Shown: piece by piece, positions 1 to 5,848 of the stretch
Position numbering within the stretch: position 1 is the first letter of the stretch
How the letters are laid out: every line of letters begins with the position of its first letter
DNA from: JBMCLJ01 sp048615375
GTDB lineage: Bacteria; Patescibacteriota; Dojkabacteria; JAOAGR01
DNA length: 6,778 bases
NCBI GenBank assembly: GCA_048615375.1
Contig: JBMCLJ010000075.1
Span: 1 to 6,778, forward strand
Reading direction: 5' to 3'
Notes under the pieces: generated by a model
Databases searched by the model: none
What the model was told of the DNA's origin: nothing
The model's input: only the letters and a program-made list of their open reading frames with translations
Made by a program: the position numbers and the translations under genes

Positions 1-161
1 TTGTTCATGAATTTTCCTTTTTCTTGAAAAATTGTATCTGAGATGCAATTCCAGTTTGAAACCATGGAACGTTGGCAGTCATGCGCGCCTGACTCCGATG
101 CTAATGGTCCAAGGGAGAATAAAAACTCCTCAAGTTCTTTTTCTGAAATAGTTTTTTTCAT
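1..161 (-). CDS. Partial hypothetical protein, N-terminus only
   Basis: An open frame starts at ATG 161-159 and runs off the left edge, giving 53 codons without a stop. The translation begins MKKTISEKELEEFLFSLGP and continues with a polar, cysteine-containing stretch (CQRS near residue 29, WNC near 37-39). I recognise no family. It lies on the same strand as the exonuclease, 72 nt downstream of that gene's stop. A TAGTAT box lies 7 nt before the ATG, the same layout seen at other genes here, and no Shine-Dalgarno sequence is visible. The frame is short and cut by the window edge, so chance openness is not excluded. The lysine-rich start and acidic helix-like segment (residues 5-13) are protein-like. 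Confidence 0.45.
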   Translation of the reverse strand, partial: MKKTISEKELEEFLFSLGPLASESGAHDCQRSMVSNWNCISDTIFQEKGKFMN

Positions 162-168
162 CTCATGA

Positions 169-174
169 ATACTA
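169..174 (-). promoter_or_regulatory. Weak -10 candidate for the partial left-edge gene
   Basis: TAGTAT on the minus strand lies 7 nt upstream of ATG 161-159. It matches the -10 consensus at 5 of 6 positions. I see no -35 element. The main support is the short box-to-start distance shared with other genes in the window. Confidence 0.3.
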
Positions 175-233
175 TCGTGAGCATGTGGACAGCGGGGCGG
201 AGTCGAGGTTAAGTGACGAGTGGCGGATAGATT

Positions 234-782
234 TTATTTCTTCAACATCATTTCTACTATCCCTCCAATATTCCACGCGTCATCTCCGGCACGGTGGTGA
301 GTGCCTTCAAGTGGCAGGTTAAGCAGCTTCAACGCGTGTTCCATACCTGGTTCACGAGTAAGTTTATTTTGAAGAGCGAAAAGGTTTTTCAGGTTTATGT
401 GTGTCCTGCCAAAAGGATAGCCGATACCCAGACGGATGCACTGCCTTTCAAATTGCGCCCTATCATAGTCTCCCCAGCTCCCCCATGTGCGGTCTTTACT
501 TTTATACTTTTTCCTGAGCATTGCGCACGCTTCATTAAATGGCATTCCTTTATTTTTAACCATTGCCGGGGTTATGGATGTCAATTCTGTGCAGAATTCG
601 CTGATACTGGAAGTCTCCGGCAGGACGAAGACAGACTCCTTCTCCACCCTTTCCCCTCTCGCGATATCATATGTACAAATACCGATTTCAATAATCTCGC
701 TCTCCTCCCCCACCGGCGGATCTCCCTCCCAACAGGTAGATTCAATATCGATAATGATCAGCAGATCGAGTAAATGAGTCAT
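234..782 (-). CDS. DEDDh 3'-5' exonuclease, ERI-1/KapD-like
   Basis: An intact 182-aa RNase T/DnaQ-superfamily exonuclease, expected to remove nucleotides from 3' ends of RNA or DNA with two metal ions in the cytoplasm. All three Exo motifs are visible. Exo I is IIIDIEST with D12 and E14. Exo II is SWGDYDRAQF with D107 as the likely acidic residue. Exo III is HHRAGDDAWN with H163 and D168 in the H-x4-D spacing of the DEDDh subgroup. The phrase WGDYDR after a T-W-G lead-in is typical of the ERI-1/KapD branch rather than DnaQ proofreading subunits. The length fits a stand-alone catalytic domain. ATG 782-780 is the only start that keeps the first strand intact. It is divergent from the 303-aa gene, with its own TATAAT box 9 nt before the start and no Shine-Dalgarno sequence. 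The family is clear. The substrate is unknown, and the sporulation role of KapD should not be assumed. Confidence 0.93.
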   Translation of the reverse strand: MTHLLDLLIIIDIESTCWEGDPPVGEESEIIEIGICTYDIARGERVEKESVFVLPETSSISEFCTELTSITPAMVKNKGMPFNEACAMLRKKYKSKDRTWGSWGDYDRAQFERQCIRLGIGYPFGRTHINLKNLFALQNKLTREPGMEHALKLLNLPLEGTHHRAGDDAWNIGGIVEMMLKK

Positions 783-791
783 AATGTAGAG

Positions 792-797
792 ATTATA
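792..797 (-). promoter_or_regulatory. -10 box of the exonuclease gene
   Basis: A perfect TATAAT on the minus strand, directly preceded by TG, lies 9 nt upstream of the exonuclease ATG. With the usual 6-8 nt from box to start site, the transcript would begin 1-3 nt before the ATG, so it would be nearly leaderless. The -35 candidate TTCCTA (820-815, 17-nt spacer) matches consensus at only 3 of 6 positions. Confidence 0.6.
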
Positions 798-863
798 CAG
801 GAAGGGCGAGATGGTAGGAAAGTGGTCGAAGGGCGGCTGATAGGATGAGTAAGCTATATATGT

Positions 864-888
864 TATAATTAATCAATATAATTATAAT
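864..888 (+). promoter_or_regulatory. Three TATAAT boxes upstream of the 303-aa gene
   Basis: Perfect TATAAT hexamers occur at 864-869, 877-882 and 883-888. The first is preceded by TGT at 861-863, giving a full extended -10 (TGTTATAAT). The last lies 8 nt before ATG 897 and would give a leaderless transcript. The first would give a leader of about 20 nt that lacks a Shine-Dalgarno sequence. No convincing -35 is seen for any of them. The AT-rich run may also be a single melting region with one functional box. Confidence 0.6.
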
Positions 889-896
889 GACCTGCT

Positions 897-1808
897 ATGT
901 TTGAATATACAAGAACGAGGCTTGCAAATGCCTTAGAACAGATAATCTTACCAGTTTTTCCGTCTGATTCTCCTCATTCGGTAGTACGTTCTGGGGTGGC
1001 TCTTTTTCTTCCTATTTCAGACCAAAAAGAAGAAGAGGAAGGGGCAGCTTTTTTTAAGGCTGTTACAGACCAGGAAGCCGCTCCGATGTTCAATTGTCCT
1101 GAGCCGCCTGTGAAGCTACTTGTGGGAGCTGTTATGAGTGTAGTCAATTTAAGGTTTGAACCGAGTTCATCGCATAAGCGTGAGATCACTCTATCCCCTC
1201 ATGATACTTCAGGAATAGTATTCCCGAATCAGCCACCCGGGTCTCTCTATGTGCTTACACCAGCGGGGTCTGAAATGACGCGCTTACCACAATGTCCTCT
1301 CATGATTCCTCTTCAACTGGATTCCTCCTTAGCGAATGAAGTAATAATGAAAGCTTACCGAGGATTAGATATAACAAAGGTATTTAGTGAGCATGAAGAG
1401 CCTGAAAAATCTCTACCATTAAAAATAATTGAGTCTCGACCTGCAGAAAGATCTGTCAAACACTACAATGAGGAGAACGGGAGCCAATGGTTTGTAGTTA
1501 TTACTCCTCAAAGACTGCTGGGACCGCTGGGTCCTTTCAAACAAGACATTAACAATCCACTTTTCCCAGTCTTACAGGAAGATGAGGTTCAATCATGGAA
1601 TTATGAAGTAGCGCTACCGGTTAGTGATCCACTTACACAAGGTTCAATTCCCTGGAATAGAATGGTACGGTTATATGGAGGTGATCGAGTACTTCAGGTG
1701 GCACTTGTTTCGCTGCTTCAATTTGTTCATCCTGGCATAGCCGATGGTCTTATCGAACACATCCAGAATAAGAATCCGAACAAAACTCGCAAAGGTTTGT
1801 TTGGATAG
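897..1808 (+). CDS. Hypothetical protein, 303 aa, probably cytoplasmic
   Basis: An intact frame from ATG 897 to TAG 1806-1808; I do not recognise the family. There is no signal peptide and no membrane segment. Visible features are an N-terminal helix-like stretch (residues 1-18), an acidic EEEE run near residues 45-48, a proline-rich block near 109-121, a second acidic stretch near 165-172 (EHEEPEK), and a basic, lysine- and asparagine-rich C-terminus. Hydrophobic strands alternate with polar loops through the middle (VAL/LFLP, KLLVGAVMSVVNL, WFVVITP), and the last 50 residues look helical (RVLQVALVSLLQF). This fits a soluble alpha/beta protein, perhaps with two related halves. It has its own AT-rich promoter region, divergent from the exonuclease, and is followed by a hairpin. 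Its length, sustained frame and promoter argue that it is a real gene. Its function is unknown. Confidence 0.8.
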   Translation: MFEYTRTRLANALEQIILPVFPSDSPHSVVRSGVALFLPISDQKEEEEGAAFFKAVTDQEAAPMFNCPEPPVKLLVGAVMSVVNLRFEPSSSHKREITLSPHDTSGIVFPNQPPGSLYVLTPAGSEMTRLPQCPLMIPLQLDSSLANEVIMKAYRGLDITKVFSEHEEPEKSLPLKIIESRPAERSVKHYNEENGSQWFVVITPQRLLGPLGPFKQDINNPLFPVLQEDEVQSWNYEVALPVSDPLTQGSIPWNRMVRLYGGDRVLQVALVSLLQFVHPGIADGLIEHIQNKNPNKTRKGLFG

Positions 1809-1840
1809 TATAGATTGAATGAAAAGATGAAGTTGTGATG

Positions 1841-1887
1841 GAGGTATCTATAATTATGTCACATCAGAATAATTGTAGTATAACCTC
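1841..1887 (+). other. Long imperfect hairpin between two genes
   Basis: The left arm (1841-1857) and right arm (1869-1887) pair over 17 positions, one of them G·U in RNA. There are two single-base bulges on the right side (1879 and 1882) and an 11-nt loop. It begins 33 nt after the stop of the 303-aa gene. It could act as a 3'-end structure or atypical terminator, but the right arm is followed by CTTAACTATT rather than a T-run. It also contains a TATAAT (1849-1854) by virtue of its AT-rich stem. Confidence 0.5.
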
Positions 1888-1935
1888 TTAACTATTACCA
1901 TTTCAGACTTTTGAAATCCCTCGCTACATCACTAT

Positions 1936-1952
1936 AAACCTCATGGAGGTTT
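1936..1952 (+). promoter_or_regulatory. Palindrome upstream of a -10 box, possible operator
   Basis: AAACCTC-ATG-GAGGTTT is a perfect 7-bp inverted repeat with a 3-nt centre. It ends 2 nt before TATAAA (1955-1960), so it covers the promoter spacer where a repressor could block RNA polymerase. The 8-mer ATGGAGGT in its right half is repeated exactly at 1838-1845. The GGAGG inside it is 23 nt from the downstream ATG, too far to act as a ribosome binding site. Confidence 0.4.
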
Positions 1953-1954
1953 TG

Positions 1955-1960
1955 TATAAA
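1955..1960 (+). promoter_or_regulatory. -10 box of the truncated sugar dehydrogenase gene
   Basis: TATAAA, directly preceded by TG, lies 12 nt before ATG 1973. The predicted leader is about 5 nt with no Shine-Dalgarno sequence. A second TATAAA at 1933-1938, inside the left edge of the palindrome, is an alternative. There is no -35 match. Confidence 0.45.
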
Positions 1961-1972
1961 AGTCTTTGATGT

Positions 1973-2785
1973 ATGAATGTTAAGCGTTTACTATGGTTTG
2001 CGGGTATTATAATACTTGTGATTCTTCTTGTTGCTGGTATTGTTACCTGGTATCAGGGTCTGGAAGATAACGATGAAAATCTACCCGAACAGAATGTAGT
2101 AGGAAATGAAGTAGTATCAGGTACGAACAATACTTATGCGCAATTCAGCGTAGAGCCTGTTGTAGAAGGACTGAAAGTGCCCTGGGATATCGTGTTTACC
2201 TCTCCAGAACGTATGCTCATCACAGAAAGAACCGGTGCTATCCGACAGGTAGTACAGGGCGAGCTGCGGGAAGCTCCGCTTATTGTATTCCAGGAGGTTC
2301 GTGGCACGGGCGAAGAAGGTCTTATGGGCATGGCGCTTGACCCGGAATATGATACAAATAAGTTTATATATATTTCCTACGCCTATCCTGACAACAATTC
2401 GTATACGGTTCGTGTATCCCGCCTTATTGATAACGGAAATAACTTGCGTGAAGAAGTGCTGATCGATGGTATACCAGCCGCGAGGAACCACGCAGGTTCC
2501 AGAATAGCTTTTGGTCCAGATAATAAACTGTACATTACAACGGGAGATGCTCTGAATGCCGAGCTGGCCCAGGACAGAGAGTCCCTCGCGGGGAAGATTT
2601 TACGGTTAAACCCGGACGGAAGCGTACCAGAAGATAACCCATTCCCCGGTTCACCGGTCTATTCCCTTGGTCATCGTAATCCACAGGGGCTCGACTGGCA
2701 TCCTGTAGCTCTCATATCCCCTATTCAAACAGAAATAAGCAAGGGGAAAGGCAGTATTGGGAACATTGTTCGCGTACTCAATTAA
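1973..2785 (+). pseudogene. Truncated PQQ-dependent sugar dehydrogenase-like protein
   Basis: The first 245 residues are a clear member of the soluble glucose/sorbosone dehydrogenase family (YliI/Asd-like six-bladed propeller), which oxidises aldose sugars outside the cytoplasm with PQQ and calcium. An N-terminal anchor (residues 5-26) and polar linker precede the propeller. Conserved blocks in order are GLKVPWDIVF (66-75), MLITERTG (81-88), EEGLMGMALDP (114-124), RNHAGSRIAFGPDNKLYITTGD (171-192) and GHRNPQGLDWHP (233-244). H173 and the R235-N236 pair match catalytic and cofactor positions of this family. After V245 the expected next block, which usually continues toward an acidic ATEHGP-type motif, is replaced by an unrelated 25-residue tail ending at TAA. 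The remaining propeller blades and the later PQQ/calcium residues are absent, since family members are about 100 residues longer. It is therefore probably inactive. The promoter region still looks intact. Confidence 0.85.
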
Positions 2786-2884
2786 TATCCAGTACCAAAG
2801 AGTAAAATTCAAAAAGGCAGATTAGACTGGAAAAAAGAATATGATGATTACTTTAATGAGAAGTTTGATACATCGAAGTCATGA
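2708..2884 (+). pseudogene. C-terminal remnant of an unidentified gene, interrupted by TAA
   Basis: From the point where the sugar dehydrogenase similarity stops (about 2708), the same reading frame runs 25 codons to TAA 2783-2785. It then stays open for 32 more codons to TGA 2882-2884. The second piece contains KGRLDWKKEYDDYFNEKFD, a charged, aromatic, protein-like segment. It has no ATG, GTG or TTG start of its own, so it can only be a remnant. The simplest reading is that a deletion joined the dehydrogenase's front to the tail of another gene, and the tail later gained a stop (TAA could be one change from CAA). I do not recognise the tail's family. The frame could also be open by chance, as 32 codons is short. 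Confidence 0.4.
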
Positions 2885-2925
2885 AAGAATACTCAATTGT
2901 CCTTCTTGATGCATCGCTCTACTAA
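2881..2925 (+). pseudogene. 14-codon remnant of a coupled downstream gene
   Basis: ATG 2881 overlaps the preceding TGA as ATGA, the classic translational-coupling overlap. The product reads MKEYSIVLLDASLY and then stops at TAA 2923-2925. It begins like a normal strand-forming N-terminus (YSIVLLDAS). The stop falls exactly where the opposing Nudix gene ends, suggesting that the rest of this gene was lost when the two loci were joined. It is too short to identify. Confidence 0.3.
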
Positions 2926-3636
2926 AACCCTTCCGCGATCGCGATGTTTTCTTCGATGCGTAATGTTTGTGGCACAAGTCGTTCTTCTAAAACCAGATCA
3001 GGATACAGGTCGTACTTGGCGGGGTTCCTGAGGAGCTCTTTTTTACTGACCCAGAAATTTTCCTGAAACGAAGTCTTTTTTATTAAAGTACCGGAAAACC
3101 CTGTTGCAAAATAGATAAAGAACATTACATCTTGAATAAAATCCCCATTCTCTCTTTTGCGCATTTTTCAATAAATAGTTTCTAACGTGAGATTTTTAAC
3201 CTGCAGCCCCGTTTCCTCAAATAATTCTCTCCTCGCTGCTTTTTCAAACGTTTCTCCAAATTTCACCTTACCACCGATCCTGCCGACTTTTCCGAAATAT
3301 GGCTGTTCTAATCTTCTGTGAAGCAGAAATTCGATTTCTCCACTTGATTCATTTTTTCTTACTCCATAAATCAATACAGTAGTTTTGGGTTGTTTTTTCT
3401 ATCAGTTTTGTTTCATCATCTATGGAATCTACATAGCCTTTTCCAGGATCTGTTAACTGGTACTTTTCATCACGTTTCTCAACAAAATTCATTTCGATCA
3501 GTTTCTTCAAGTGATAATACATATGCTCACTCTCCAGCCCGTCAAGAAGTAAGTCATTAAAGCGGAGAGACTGAGCTGTTGATAATTTTTCCAGAATACT
3601 CCGTTGAAACTTGTGAATAGTTTGTTCGGTACGCAT
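2922..3636 (-). pseudogene. Broken winged-helix + Nudix hydrolase gene
   Basis: Three pieces of one gene lie in order. Piece one (ATG 3636-3634) codes a winged helix-turn-helix domain of about 80 residues, with a recognition-helix-like MYYHLKKLIEMNFVEK (39-54) and a wing at KYQLTD. Piece two carries a complete Nudix box, GKVKFGETFEKAARRELFEE ending TGL (3272-3204), with all GX5EX7REUXEEXGU positions present. Piece three (3164-2922) is the Nudix C-terminal half (FFIYFATGFSG, ENFWVSKKEL). Removing one A from the A6 run (minus strand; T6 at 3393-3398) joins pieces one and two as EKQPKTTVLIYGVRK. Pieces two and three share a frame and are separated only by TGA 3170-3168 and one lysine codon. The repaired protein would be about 237 aa. 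Intact relatives would hydrolyse nucleoside-diphosphate-linked substrates, perhaps with DNA-binding control. The promoter is intact. Sequencing error could explain the A6 change but less easily the TGA. Confidence 0.85.
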
Positions 3637-3642
3637 AGTGAA

Positions 3643-3670
3643 ATTGTACAGAACATAAACCAGTAATCAA
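3643..3670 (-). promoter_or_regulatory. Promoter of the winged-helix–Nudix gene
   Basis: On the minus strand, TTGATT (3670-3665, 4 of 6 to the -35 consensus) is followed after 16 nt by TACAAT (3648-3643, 5 of 6 to -10), with TG directly before it. The box is 6 nt from ATG 3636, implying a leaderless transcript. This is the best -35/-10 pair in the window, although the gene behind it is broken. Confidence 0.6.
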
Positions 3671-3812
3671 CTGAAGGGGGGTTTAGGTATAAGTGGACGT
3701 CCTGTTTTTCATTGTATATGAATGTACTTACTATTAGTTAGAAATACTTTCCAAATTTTATATCGATAAAGATTTGATACTCAATTAAAATTATCATTCG
3801 CAATAGAAGCCC

Positions 3813-3829
3813 ATTTGCGGCAAGCAAAT
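3813..3829 (+). promoter_or_regulatory. Palindrome over the -35 region of the 664-aa gene
   Basis: ATTTGC-GGCAA-GCAAAT is a perfect 6-bp inverted repeat with a 5-nt centre. It covers the -35 candidate (3815-3820) and ends 8 nt before the -10 box, a suitable place for a repressor dimer. No regulator gene is identifiable beside it except the broken winged-helix–Nudix gene. Confidence 0.35.
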
Positions 3830-3843
3830 TAAGCTGATATATT
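3815..3843 (+). promoter_or_regulatory. Promoter of the exported protein operon
   Basis: TATATT (3838-3843) is preceded by TGA at 3835-3837, an extended -10. TTGCGG (3815-3820) sits 17 nt upstream as a weak -35 (3 of 6). The box is 5 nt from ATG 3849, so the transcript would start at or next to the start codon. No Shine-Dalgarno sequence lies in the gap. Confidence 0.55.
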
Positions 3844-3848
3844 CACTT

Positions 3849-5843
3849 ATGAAAAAAAAATACAAAATATACTTGATTTTTTCAATTTTTATTGCATTTT
3901 GCTTCTTAATCATATCAATAAGTTTAATCCTAACAAACAGACGATTTGATCAGCGTAGTGACGCGGTAGCTCTCAGTGATGCAGAGCTTTTTGATCCTAT
4001 TGGAAATCTCGTCGTAACAATATCTCCAGAAATCGTTTCACAGGTTGACACATATACCGTTACCGCAACTATTAATGGCAAACCATACGCAGGTGGTCTT
4101 GAAGTTGATTTTGTACTTTGTGAGTTAAACAAACCACGTCAGGATTCAGGATGTACACCAATGAAAACACGATGGGATTCTGATCCGTTGAGATTTGACA
4201 GTAATGGCAAGGCAATAGCAAATTTAGGCGAGTACATACGACAAGAAAAATACTCATATTTACGAATTGGTTCGTACTATCATACCTGGAAACGAATTAA
4301 CAAAGATGGTGAAGTTATTGGTAATCCGAGTAATCAAACCACGCTTCACGTTCATCCTGTGAATGTACGAGACTACTGGGATATTGAGGATAGCGCGCAA
4401 GCCATTTATAAGGGGATAAACTATAAGTCTGGTAATAAAGAAGGGAAAGTCCAGATCGATTATCATAAAGAATTAACATCAGTGTGTGGAAATGACACCT
4501 GGAATATGCGGTTTACTAAATCAAATAAATATATGTATTGGAATCCCTGTTATGGTGATAACTGTACCGATGACTATAATCGTAATCTTGCATTTGCTTT
4601 ACAATGGAAGTCTGGGAATGGGATGGAAGCGCTTAGTGCTCCGTACTGGACATCATATTCAATAGATAACTCAAAATATCAATCACAAATACAGGAACTG
4701 TCTGCAGCTACTGCTCCGATATCATCAGTAAATGGATTTTATGACACAAACTTTCTTCGAAGTATGGTTTACATGAATGACTTAAAAGACCCGTCGAATA
4801 TGTTCCCATACTTACAAGCTCCAGCATATCTTGATTTTGAAACGTATAATAAAACAGCTCCTATTTATACAAACAAACTATCGTTCGCGGGGCTTCAGAA
4901 CATTTATCAGGATTTCTGTACGGAAACCGCTGAAGCAACAAAAAAACCTAATAACCCTTCGGCGATTTATGTGTCAAATTATTCATACGATACTATTACG
5001 ACCCCTGCGTACTCAGGAGATGTCATCGTTTTTCAATTGAAAGAAGTTTATAATTACAATCCATCTTCTACATGTAAAACATATGAAGATATTCAGAATA
5101 AGAAGTGTGGTTATGTGCTCCGGGAAGATTGGTATTTTGCCAAAGGTATTGGTTTAGTCAAATTAGATCAAAAATATTTCGGTCGAAACGGTAACAAGGA
5201 GTGCTACAATGATGATGATTGTCTAAGTAAACATAATATGAAAAATCCTGATTTTTCAATGTCTCTTATTTCAAAATCACAGAACCAAGGACTATTGAGT
5301 CAAAAACCGAATAATCTTATCTCCATTACAAAGCCATCATCTGGAAAGATCTCAGTCACACTAAATTATCCCAAAACTCACCTCTCGCAGAAACCAGAAC
5401 AGATGCAAATGATAATCACCGATGGTTCGCCTTCATTTAACGCGAGCAATTATGGTATTAGAATACTGAAACCAATCTCAAACTCATTTTATCTATTCCC
5501 AGATAATACTGACAAATTTTCGATATTTGTACCACAAGAGAATCATTCCGGAACTAAAGATGGTTGGAAGCTTATAAACATGAATGAAAAAATATATGAT
5601 CCATTTATGAAAACCTGGATTACGATTACAGGTTATAGCGAAACGGAAACAACATATACCATCTCTGCTGATATTGAGGTTGATTCTTCAAGTATATTAC
5701 GGAATAAGAAATTAACGGTATATCTTTACGCTGAGGGAAAAGAAAAGGGTAAAAACATTCTCCTCTTAAGTCCTGTAAATAAGTACTCCTGCCCAAGCTG
5801 TTATAATTATTATTTTGATAAAGTTTATGAAATTAAAAAATGA
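3849..5843 (+). CDS. Membrane-anchored, cysteine-rich exported protein, 664 aa
   Basis: An intact frame whose family I do not recognise. MKKKYK and a hydrophobic stretch (residues 7-29, followed by NRR) form an uncleaved anchor or signal; no lipobox is evident. Residues 53-100 (LVVTISPEIV...YTVTATINGKPYAGG) look like an Ig/invasin-type beta domain. The rest is rich in Tyr, Asn, Ser and Thr, as in extracellular beta proteins, with a WYFAKGIGLVKLD motif at 428-440 and another beta-rich region at 487-630. Twelve cysteines lie outside the membrane (91, 102, 213, 234, 239, 357, 409, 420, 452, 458, 648, 651), an even number that suits disulfides. The last two form CPSC near the C-terminus. It is first in a two-gene operon with a Tdi1-like immunity gene 10 nt downstream, so it may be an effector or surface factor. 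No toxin or enzyme motif is visible. It is more AT-rich than the exonuclease gene. Confidence 0.85.
   Translation: MKKKYKIYLIFSIFIAFCFLIISISLILTNRRFDQRSDAVALSDAELFDPIGNLVVTISPEIVSQVDTYTVTATINGKPYAGGLEVDFVLCELNKPRQDSGCTPMKTRWDSDPLRFDSNGKAIANLGEYIRQEKYSYLRIGSYYHTWKRINKDGEVIGNPSNQTTLHVHPVNVRDYWDIEDSAQAIYKGINYKSGNKEGKVQIDYHKELTSVCGNDTWNMRFTKSNKYMYWNPCYGDNCTDDYNRNLAFALQWKSGNGMEALSAPYWTSYSIDNSKYQSQIQELSAATAPISSVNGFYDTNFLRSMVYMNDLKDPSNMFPYLQAPAYLDFETYNKTAPIYTNKLSFAGLQNIYQDFCTETAEATKKPNNPSAIYVSNYSYDTITTPAYSGDVIVFQLKEVYNYNPSSTCKTYEDIQNKKCGYVLREDWYFAKGIGLVKLDQKYFGRNGNKECYNDDDCLSKHNMKNPDFSMSLISKSQNQGLLSQKPNNLISITKPSSGKISVTLNYPKTHLSQKPEQMQMIITDGSPSFNASNYGIRILKPISNSFYLFPDNTDKFSIFVPQENHSGTKDGWKLINMNEKIYDPFMKTWITITGYSETETTYTISADIEVDSSSILRNKKLTVYLYAEGKEKGKNILLLSPVNKYSCPSCYNYYFDKVYEIKK
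5799..5807 (+). promoter_or_regulatory. Possible internal promoter for the immunity-like gene
   Basis: TGTTATAAT is a full extended -10, identical to the one at 861-869. It lies inside the last codons of the 664-aa gene, 46 nt before the ATG of the next gene. A transcript from it would begin near 5814 and carry the Shine-Dalgarno sequence at 5844-5848. The bases also encode Cys-Tyr-Asn, so the match could be a by-product of coding. No -35 is seen. Confidence 0.35.
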
Positions 5844-5848
5844 AGAGG
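5844..5848 (+). promoter_or_regulatory. Shine-Dalgarno sequence that fixes the start of the immunity-like gene
   Basis: GAGGT, in the context GAAGAGGTCATAATG, lies 5 nt before ATG 5854. This favours 5854 over the in-frame upstream TTG 5815 and ATG 5827, which overlap the 664-aa gene and lack such a site. It is the only well-placed ribosome binding site seen in the window. Confidence 0.65.

Noticed and set aside
294..773. Open frames of 159 and 96 codons on the plus strand (294-773 and 487-777).
   Set aside because: They are antisense to the exonuclease, whose catalytic motifs are unmistakable. The plus-strand products have no recognisable features.
1856..1891. An 11-codon frame starting MSHQNNC just after a TATAAT.
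   Set aside because: The ATG is only 1 nt from the box, so a transcript from it would start inside the frame, and the sequence is better explained as part of the 1841-1887 hairpin.
2117..2491. A 124-codon minus-strand open frame.
   Set aside because: It is the antisense shadow of conserved sugar dehydrogenase blocks.
3168..3170. TGA read as glycine (the code of some CPR lineages) to make the Nudix gene continuous.
   Set aside because: The 664-aa gene ends at TGA with a Shine-Dalgarno sequence and a real gene directly after it, and the frame beyond contains many more TGA codons. TGA is a stop here.
3391..3401. A AAA AAC-like slippery site suggesting programmed -1 frameshifting between the winged-helix and Nudix frames.
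   Set aside because: The required shift is +1, not -1, and the zero-frame codons (GAA AAA ACA) do not put the heptamer in slippery register. The -1 frame meets a stop within eight codons.
3695..3702. GGACGTCC, an 8-bp palindrome in the divergent intergenic region.
   Set aside because: It is short, does not extend, and is not near either -10 box. A chance match is likely.
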